From NCBI GenBank assembly GCA_029255685.2, contig CM055318.2, positions 2,547,001 through 2,611,000 on the forward strand: a stretch of 64,000 nt of DNA. The letters run 5' to 3'. The notes beneath the pieces are model-generated. The model was given only the letters and a program-made list of their open reading frames with translations, did no database searches and was not told the origin of the DNA. This stretch comes from Silene conica (taxonomy: Eukaryota > Streptophyta > Magnoliopsida > Caryophyllales > Caryophyllaceae). The position numbers and the translations under genes are program-made. This document shows, piece by piece, positions 56,681 to 64,000 of the stretch; positions within the stretch are counted from its first letter, which is position 1, and each line of letters opens with the position of its first letter.

Positions 56681-57817
56681 CACCGTAGTCATAATATTTA
56701 AATTATTCAACTTACACAATAGAGGTTACTTTGGCAACTTATTGTGTCGATCAAACAACCTAAAATATTAGACCCGTTATTATAAATTCATACGGCCAAT
56801 TATTAAATCTGAAAATAACAAGTAAGTAATTGACAAGTTACTTTACCTTTATTGATATACCAAACTTTATCAAAATTAATTCCTTAGTCGTATAAATCTG
56901 TATAGTTAATAGATCATACAAGTATATGTCCATAATTATCACTTGTCAAAACTCGAAACATTCTCTTTAAAATAAAGGATATATAATTATACCATATACA
57001 TAAACCAAACGAACTTCACATAATCCAACCAACTAGTATGTTATAGTCAAATAACATTACATGCCAAAAAAATTGTATAATCGTATAATATATAAGCATT
57101 GATTAACATGCAAAAACGTAACTTAAACCAAATTGGCACAAGATTTCATCCATGAGTCAAATAAATCAAGCCAAATCATAAACCTTAATCATGATGTGAG
57201 ACCGTGTTATTGTAGAATTAGAATTTGTGTCCTTTGTAATCCTCTTGATAAAAACCAAATTACCAAAACATATGACAACAATCAATATATGTTGCCCACT
57301 GAAACAATAAACCCAACTTGATTGCCATTCACAAAGTCTACCAAATTTACAACACGTGCAAGAACCAAAATTATTTTACCGTAAGTCCGTAATGTTGAAA
57401 AAACTCATCACCCGATAGTTTAATAATAATTACAAATCCACCATAATTACACCATAATCAATCATAATTTATCATACGAAAAAAAATTACTGTAGGTTTG
57501 TAAGAGATTAGTATGTACCGTAACTTAAACACAAATTCATGGATCTTAAAAAATTCTAATACAACCATAATATTAGGCAAATTGTCTGCCACAATCAAAA
57601 CATACCAAACCAAAGAATCTACATCCTCACAGTAAATCAATAATACGAAGTCATGTGTACAACAACAATAATTAGCAAAACTGGTGTCTTAATGAATCGG
57701 TACTCATGAATTAGCGAGTAAAACAATTTAACGGCACAATACGAAATTGTATACAAATATGAATACCGAACAATCCAAATTACAAAACGTCCCAAATTAA
57801 TTTAATATGAAGGAGGC

Positions 57818-57829
57818 TCTGATACCACT
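57818..57829 (-). other. primer-binding site (initiator Met tRNA type)
   Basis: Read on the minus strand, TGGTATCAGAGC lies directly at or within two bases of the inner edge of the 5' LTR. It is the standard plant Copia primer site complementary to the 3' end of initiator Met tRNA. Confidence 0.9.
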
Positions 57830-58306
57830 TGTTAGATTTAATCATCCGTCTAAAGGCCAATAACTTCATACTAAATTATTCGATAAATACTAGATGCGGA
57901 AGCGTACCTGATTACATGACGAAAGATTGGGATGAACCGTCTGAAGGGACGGTCTACGGATTAGGTCTTCTAGTAGACACACATACCGACAGGATCTCTC
58001 TACTGATGGGATGCGGGGAGATTAGGTTATTGTGTGCTACTAGGGACCATAACCCTAGGTGACTATATATAGTCTCCTTAGTATAATGCGCCCATCATGC
58101 ATTATAAACCTTAAACCTAATGGGTATCTACACTTAGATAATAGTCAGGCACATACCTTTTAAGACGTATATAAGCCCGTAATTAATACACCGTAGTGGA
58201 TCACTTTATATTTGGGCTTAACTTAGTTGATAGCGCATAAATACAATTACTACCGAATAAATAATTTGTCCACGTATATTATTGTATTAGGCCCATAATT
58301 CTTACA
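57830..58306 (-). repeat. 5' LTR of the retrotransposon
   Basis: 477 bp, reading TGTAAGAATT...TAACA on the minus strand, and indistinguishable by eye from 52128-52604. It should hold the element's promoter (TATA-like site near 58063-58076). Confidence 0.93.
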
Positions 58307-58311
58307 GGAAA

Positions 58312-59934
58312 AGCCAAAAAAAGGAAAAAGAAAAATAATAGCTAAACAAGGAGGCCAATCAAAGCTAGCCACGTGACATTTTTGGGCCATCTTTGAGGAG
58401 TCACGTGGACAATTGAAATTAAAGAAGCAAGCAGCGACAGAGCTTCATATTGTGGTTTCTGGGCAACGAGATTTCGGCGAGAAGCAGTGGAAGTATTAGG
58501 GTAGATTAGTTTAGTAAAATTACTCAAAAATTCTATTTTCCTTATTGTTTTTAGTTTAAATTAGATTATCGTCTTAATTTATAATAGTGTGAAGATTTAC
58601 ATTTAGTTTTGGGTGAAAAATTGAAGGAAGAAGCATCCTCAATAATTCATTTCTAATTCATTTCTTTACATTTTGTTGGTATAAATTTCCTCTCTTTTAC
58701 TTTGTTTGTTATTTCTTTACATTTGTTTACTCTTCCTACTTCATTATTTGTCCATTTTTATTGTTTGTCTTTATGAATGTAAGGTGTTTGTTGAAATGTC
58801 TATTTGAAAATTTCTTCATTTTTTCTTAAAGATGCAAGTTTAATGCTTTGTTAGTATTAGTGTTTATTTTTCATTGTTTGTTTCTTTATATGCTTATTAG
58901 TGTTAATCTACATTTTAAACATGTTTAGTTTTCAAGTTTCCATCTTTTATGTTTGTTTTAGTTTAATTAATATGATTAGTGAGTAATATTTGTTGGTAAT
59001 TTAAGTGTAATTACCGGTTCATTTTTCGTAATTTGGGTTTGGTTCAGAGACGGGCGAACTTATAAATAATAAAGCTAGTTCGGGAAGTACGGAGTGTACA
59101 CTAGCCTTTTATATTATAAGTTCGCCGTATAGTTGCCGCTACGAACGACTTTGGCGCCAAATATATTACCCGAATAAAACGGATTTTGGCGGGTGATTTC
59201 CGAAGAGTTGCGACTCTTCAGAAATCTGACTCAAAACCCCTCCCTTTCCCCTTTCATTCTCCTATATATATGGGATGATATACATCAGTAAGAACCCCAA
59301 GAAACTTACTGAAATTGTTCGATCTCTAACAGAAAAACAAATTACATATTATTACTTCGAAATTATATCTCTGTTTTCTTGCCAAAAATAGAGGAACGCC
59401 GTCTTATCTCTGTAGAAAATTCGGAACATCCCAGGCATCAATATAAGGGACGAATTGTTCTATAAGGAAAGCGTCAGCGATTCGGTGTTGTTAATTGTCT
59501 CATATTCTTTGTTTTACAGTATATATAACAATATTCTCACTAGGGTGCGATGAGACCCCGACATGAATAATTTACCTAATTAGTTTCATTTTGATTGGTT
59601 GTTGAGGGGGGTTTTATCGGGTTTAAATAAAAGGTTTTGAATTGGTTGTGTTCTATTTGGGAAAATAGTCGGTTTTGGCCCTTGTCCACCAACGAGAGTT
59701 GGTTAGGTCGGGATTTGTCTACCTCTCTTAGTCCCTTTGTCAACTTGGGTTAAGCCCGGGAGGGAGAACCCGAGTAGGGTGCTTTTTTTATCGGTTTGAA
59801 ATTCACCTTCGGGAGAAGGGTTGGGATGTCCGGGGATTATCGCGGGCTTAAGCCCTTGACTTTGGTGAGAGGTGAGCGGAATGGGAACATTTTGGCGAGC
59901 CTTGAGTCTTGAGTCGGGGGAAGCCGAGTCATGA
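58312..59934. other. unassigned DNA between LTR element and CACTA element
   Basis: Probably the right part of the older element interrupted at 52127. It has a TATA-like 'ctatatatatggg' near 59262 followed by a leader-like stretch, and 'actttggcgccaaatat' near 59145, which resembles but does not match a Gypsy primer site. No ORF of note. The classification is a guess. Confidence 0.3.
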
Positions 59935-60320
59935 CACTACAACGAAAATTGAATCGGGCGACAAATATTGGCGACGGAAATCCGTCGCAAAACACCTAAT
60001 GGCGACGGACAACAGTCGCCAAAATTTTGTCGCTGACTTTTGTCGCCAAAAAAATTCGGGCGACTGAAATCCGTCGCCAAATTTGGCGATAGCAGGGGTA
60101 GTCGCCATATATGCAATTTGGCGACAGAACGGGCAGTCGCTAAATTGGCGACAGAAACGAGGCAGTCGCCAATTTGGCGACAGACTGTCCGTCGCCAAAG
60201 CTGGCTTTTCCGTCGCCAATGCCCCTGACTTTCCAGGGGCTTTGGTTTTTGGTGCTCTGTTTTGGCGACTGAAATCAGTCGCCATTACATCATTTCAGTC
60301 GCCAAAATTCCTGGGCATTT
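59935..60320. repeat. CACTA subterminal repeat array
   Basis: GGCGAC and GTCGCC occur over a dozen times in both orientations, often as palindromes such as GGCGACGGAAATCCGTCGC. In En/Spm elements such subterminal motifs are binding sites for the TNPA protein. The ORFs in both strands here (e.g. 59929-60285) are products of the repeat. Confidence 0.85.
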
Positions 60321-60531
60321 TTCATGAAAATCATTTTTTTCTGCCAAATCCAATACGAAATAATTTCAGTACACCTGCAGACAGAAAGTAACCAGCAATT
60401 GGTGACGAACACCTTTTGAAACAACAACCAAATCTCCTTTTATAGAAAAAGAGAACCGTTATCAAATTACAAGAACACGTTAACTAAACTAATAAATCTC
60501 CACGTTCGACAATTTTTCCTAAGTTACTAAA

Positions 60532-61750
60532 TTAATTAACTGCTTGAAATCCCATGCTAGCTCCACTACCGTCGCCTCCCTTTCCTCTTGGATCATTAGG
60601 ATCTTCATTAAATGGTTGTGAACCGGGGTTGCAAGAGTAGAAATACGTCTCCATGGCCTTAAGACGTTCTCTCATCAACCGCATTTCCTCATCTCTTTCC
60701 GCTCTTTCTCGGTCAAGTTGTGATTGCAATTTACTTACAAGAGACGGCTCGTAGGTTTGGCGCGGCTCATATGAGGACCTTCTAGCCGGTTCCTTGTAAA
60801 ACACCCCATGAGCTTGTCCGGCCCCATATACCATACCCTTCTTGTAACCATCCACCAATTTGAACCAAATTTCATTATCATCCCGCTCAGGGTGGGCCTC
60901 TTTCTCTGCCTCATATGCCTCCTATAACATCAAGAAAATTATTATTAGTTAAGCAAAAACAATCATTGTCGAAGTTAACAAAAAAAACATCATTAGTTGA
61001 GAGAAGCTATCTTACATATAACTCTTTGTCCTTAGCCTTAATCCAGATTCTTCTCTGCGTCTTTTCGTTGACCTTGGAATGCGTGTCAAGGAAAAGTTCG
61101 GGCATCGTCATCATCGGCTTCTTGCCGCCGTCTTTGTTGCTGTTATCCTTCTTCTTCTTCCCTCCCTAAATAGGGAAAATTGTTAATATAAGTATAGTAT
61201 ATTCATTCAAAAAAGAGGTATTCATTCAAGACTTACACTAAAAATACGCGTCAAAAATGATCGTGATCCCCCGTGATGGGTAGGCTCGACCTCCGCATCT
61301 TTCTTCCCTCTTCTCTTGTTGATCTTCTTTTGAGCGGACACGGCTTGGAACTCGGGAGTCTCGCGTTGCTTTAGGAGATCTTGATATTTCTCACCTACAA
61401 TTAAAAAGTATGTTAGTAGTATTAAGATATTTTCATTAATTCTTGTATTTACAAGTGACAAAACTTATATATTACATGTACCTTTTAGATGCTCCGGTTC
61501 CTTTTTTCTTTTAACAATCTTGTAGATATAGTCTCTATATCTTGCTTTACCAACTTCATGGTACCTATCAAGGACGGATTGTTCATGTTCAGGAGCCCAA
61601 TAGAAAGATTGCTACACAAAAGAAAAAAACATTAAATGTAATTAGTAGTTAGCTTAATGAGTTAAAAAAACAACTATAATTAATGCAATTACCCGATACG
61701 CATTAAACCAAGCTTCTTTTTGAGCCTTGCTAGCTTTCCCCTTCAACCTT
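60532..61750 (-). CDS. Transposase_24 / Ptta-type protein of the CACTA element (multi-exon, partial)
   Basis: Minus-strand exons with good splice sites: about 61693..61750 (KQRLKGKASKAQKEAWFNAYR), 61482..61612 (SFYWAPEHEQSVLDRY, KARYRDYIYKIVKRKKEPEHLK), 61237..61394 (GEKYQDLLKQRETPEFQAVS), 61019..61165 (TMPELFLDTHSKVNEKTQRR) and 60532..60921 (EIWFKLVDGYKKGMVYGAGQ, a coiled-coil LVSKLQSQLDRERAERDEEM, and the stop). This is the plant Ptta/En-Spm family second protein, thought to bind element ends in the nucleus. The 5' end is unclear because the first exon overlaps the TNP2 3' end (61741-61788). Confidence 0.75.
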
Positions 61751-61788
61751 TGCTTTGTTTCCAATCTTTTTCTTCAAATGATTAAGAA
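61741..61788 (-). other. overlap/fusion point of TNP2 and Transposase_24 coding
   Basis: After the TNP2 donor (YPFE/R, GT at about 61876), the next exon reads RFLNHLKKKIGNKAKVEG, typical of TNP2-linked DUF4218, then hits TAG. The same bases in another frame read LETKQRLKGKASKAQ, the start of Transposase_24. Either an internal deletion fused the two genes or alternative frames are used. Confidence 0.45.
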
Positions 61789-61880
61789 ACCTATATATAA
61801 TTCATTACGTTGTTGTTAATTAAAGTTTGTAATATATTAGTTAATCTAAAATTTCAAAAATATGTAATACTCTTAGTATT

Positions 61881-64000
61881 ACCTTTCAAATGGATACATC
61901 CATCTATATTGAACGGGTCCTCCAACTTTGGCTTCGTAGGGCAAATGGACTGGTAGATGCTCCATTGAGTTGAAAAATGAAGGGGGAAAGATCATCTCAA
62001 GCTTACATAATATTAGTGGTATTTGATCTTCGAGACGAATCATGTCATCAACACATATTGAGGACGAACATAAATCTCTAAAAAATTGACTAATCTCAAC
62101 AATTGCATTCCATACCGTGGTTGGGAGGAGATGTTTCAAAGCAACGGGTAATAGTCGCTCCATGAATACATGACAATCATGACTTTTCATGCCTTGTAAC
62201 CTGAGCCTCTTAAGATCAACACATCGACGAAAATCTGAAGCATATCCATCGGGGAATTTCAGATTTCGTAACCACTCACATAATACCTTCCTTTGTGGTT
62301 TGTCAAGAGTGTAAATGGCTTTTGGCTTAGACCCATCATTGCGAATATGTAATTTGGGACGATCACAAAACAACTTCAAGTCTTTTCTTGATCCAATAGT
62401 GTCACATGTTTCGCCTTCGACATCCATGATCATGTCAATTAATTGCTCAAAAAAATTCTTTTCTATATGCATCACATCCAAGTTGTGTCTGATTAACATT
62501 GTTTTCCAATATGGAAGGTCCCAAAATATGCTTCTTTTAAACCAACCATTTTTCTTCTTTTTGAGTTCTTTAAACTCTTCTTCAGTACCATCAATAGAAG
62601 ATGGGAAATCACATATCAACTCCCATACCTCATCACCCGGAAGATGATCTGGGGCATCATCAAGTACCTCTTTCCCTTTTTTGAAAGCTTTCTTGTTTCT
62701 CCTAAGAGAATGATTTAGTGGTAAAAAGCATCTATGACAATCAAACCAACTAATTTTCTTGGAATTCGGAAGCCAAAAAGCTTTACTTTCACCCATGCAA
62801 CGAGGACATGCTTTTTGTCCCGCAGTAGCCCAGCCAGATAGCATACCATATGCGGGAAAATCGTTTATTGTCCATAAAAGTGAAGCTCTTAGTTGAAAAT
62901 TCTGCTTTCTGAAAACATCATATGTTTCCACCCCAACTCCCACAATTGTCTCAATTCTTCCACTAATGGTTGTAAATAAACATCCAAATGTCCTTTCGGA
63001 TTTTTAGGACCGGGAATAATGAGAGACAAGAAAATGAATTCTCTTTTCATACATAACCAAGGCGGTACGTTGTATGGTGTGACCATTACGGGCCAACAAG
63101 AGTAATTCTTACCAAATTGGGTAAAAGGACTAAATCCATCCGTACACAAGCCAAGTCGCACATTCCGGGGTTCCTCGGCAAATTCAGGATAGATTTGATC
63201 AAATCGTTTCCATTCTTCCCCGTCACTTGGATGACACATCTTCCCAGGAGTACGTGGATTTTCTTTGTGCCATGTCATTTGTTCGGTAAGTTTTTTGGTA
63301 GAATAAATTCTTTGAAGCCTAGGGGAAAGAGGAAGGTAAATTAATTGGTTTTCTGCTATTGGTTTCTTACACTTTTGACCCCTATTACCACTCTTGTTGC
63401 CTTTTTTCGTTTTGAAAACAACATCTCCATCGCTTGTCTGAAATCTATCCCTTCCACATTTTCTGCACTTGTCAAGTAACGCATCATCTTTCCAAAACAA
63501 CATACATCCTTCTGGACAAGCATCGATCTTTTGATGTGGTAACTGAAGATCTTTAACTATTTTTTTTGGTGTTGTAGAAACTTCGAGTCATGACGTTATC
63601 TTCGGGGATAGCATTCTCAAGGAAAGAAGCAATACCATCAACGGCAGGAAATGGCATATTATACTCACACTTCAAGGTTACTATCCTAGAGGCGGCTTGT
63701 AATAATGACATTCTGCTCCCTTCGTATAAAGGTTGTTCCGCAGCTTTTAACATGTCAAAAAAAGCCTTTGCTTGGGGATTTGGAGGTTGCTCTTCATTCA
63801 AGGCTACACGGTCATCGTCATTATTGGCTACATTAAACTCCAAGGCATCAACAACCATATCTCTATATGGGTTTTCGTCAACATGTTCGATGTGAGGTTG
63901 TTCGTGAATTGGGGAATAGGCTTCTCCATGAGAAATCCAATTATAATAATTTGGACGAAACCCATTTGTATAGAGATGTTCTTGTACCTCAATGACATAT
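61881..64000 (-). pseudogene. TNP2-type CACTA transposase, 5' end outside window, two frameshifts
   Basis: From the window end: transposase-associated domain (HLYTNGFRPNYYNWISHGE), then PLYEGSRMSLLQAASRIVTL, KIDACPEGCMLFWKD, CRKCGRDRF, then the TNP2 core (GVETYDVFRKQNFQLRASLL, NDFPAYGMLSGW, CPRCM, HRCFLP), WKTMLIRHNLDVMHIEKNFF and a DUF4218 start (KLHIRNDG, LKRLRLQGMKSHDCHVFME). This is the catalytic protein of CACTA elements. Reading requires a frame change at an eight-A run (63560-63567) and another at a G run (62931-62934). Each is one base and in a homopolymer, so true decay and assembly error are both possible. Confidence 0.85.

Larger units (their letters stand above)
52128..58306 (-). 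mobile_element. non-autonomous Copia-derived LTR retrotransposon (6,179 bp)
   Basis: Two 477-bp LTRs (52128-52604 and 57830-58306) that I cannot tell apart by eye flank a 5.2-kb interior. Target duplication GGAAA sits at 52123-52127 and 58307-58311. Orientation is minus: next to the right LTR is a primer-binding site (TGGTATCAGAGC read on the minus strand, 57829-57818), and next to the left LTR is a purine tract (AAGTGGGAGATT). The interior has no ORF above about 64 codons; one recognisable piece is an RNase H C-terminus (52980-53100). Identical LTRs mean recent transposition, so the proteins were supplied in trans: a LARD-type derivative. Confidence 0.92.
59935..64000 (-). mobile_element. 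CACTA (En/Spm) DNA transposon, one end inside the window
   Basis: It starts CACTACAACGAAAATTG at 59935, the CACTA terminal signature, followed by a subterminal array of GGCGAC/GTCGCC repeats. Coding runs on the minus strand: a TNP2-type transposase (61881 to beyond the window end) and, nearer this end, a Transposase_24-like gene (60532-61750). The other terminus and the 3-bp target duplication lie outside the window. Confidence 0.9.

Noticed and set aside
52127..58062. Identical 77-codon ORFs at 52127-52360 and 57829-58062
   Set aside because: They are the same stretch of the two LTRs. Identity comes from LTR duplication, and the element is on the other strand.
59040..59560. A host gene promoter and first exon (TATA near 59262)
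   Set aside because: No coding exon follows before the CACTA element; LTR-like features fit at least as well, so I left it unassigned.
59929..60391. ORFs of 118, 62 and 102 codons on both strands
   Set aside because: They are read from the GGCGAC/GTCGCC subterminal repeats of the CACTA element; open frames in all directions are a by-product of the repeat.

Overview
This window is plant nuclear DNA, almost certainly from a eudicot. Genes carry canonical GT..AG introns, intergenic DNA is AT-rich, and transposable elements are stacked in every gap: Helitrons, tourist-, stowaway- and Mutator-type MITEs, a LINE, Copia LTR elements, SINE-like repeats and a CACTA element. A Caryophyllales-type genome is a weak guess from repeat style (frequent ACTCCGTAT-type motifs) and is not demonstrated.

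Layout: (1) 1-6.9 kb: an intact single-exon glycosyltransferase family 92 gene (943-2751, +), then a six-copy tandem repeat with an alternating 193/196-bp register (5152-6319), perhaps lying in an intron of a weakly supported minus-strand transcript. (2) 6.9-13.9 kb: MITEs, two Helitron 3' ends pointing away from each other, and a degenerate ~150-bp tandem array. (3) 13.95-17.5 kb: a three-exon CCHC zinc-knuckle plus SHAQKYF-type MYB repressor gene (+). (4) 18.3-24.6 kb: tourist-like MITEs, a poly(A)-ended retro fragment, and a 5'-truncated L1-type LINE with a 13-bp target duplication and two premature stops. (5) 25.1-30.0 kb: a complete six-exon PP2A catalytic subunit gene (-). (6) 30.4-41 kb: MITEs, a long-TIR Mutator-like element, a small uncharacterised minus-strand protein gene, three regularly spaced tRNA-like modules, a perfect-register 22-bp minisatellite, a Copia LTR-like stretch and a SINE. 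(7) 41.3-50.8 kb: an HCT-like BAHD acyltransferase pseudogene broken by a 1.1-kb Helitron in exon 1, a 5.1-kb Helitron in intron 2 and a premature stop in exon 3. (8) 52.1-58.3 kb: a non-autonomous Copia-derived LTR retrotransposon (-) with two 477-bp LTRs that look identical, a GGAAA target duplication, primer-binding site and polypurine tract, almost no coding capacity, and four leader hairpins with a compensatory base change. (9) 59.9 kb to the window end: one end of a CACTA (En/Spm) transposon with a TNP2-type transposase (frameshifted) and a multi-exon Transposase_24-like gene (-).

The apparently working host genes are GT92, the MYB repressor, PP2Ac and the small 96-aa protein. They show no common pathway. 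The main story is repeated, datable nesting of mobile elements, best seen in the BAHD pseudogene, where two Helitron insertions can be removed on paper to give back a clean reading frame and a clean MITE.
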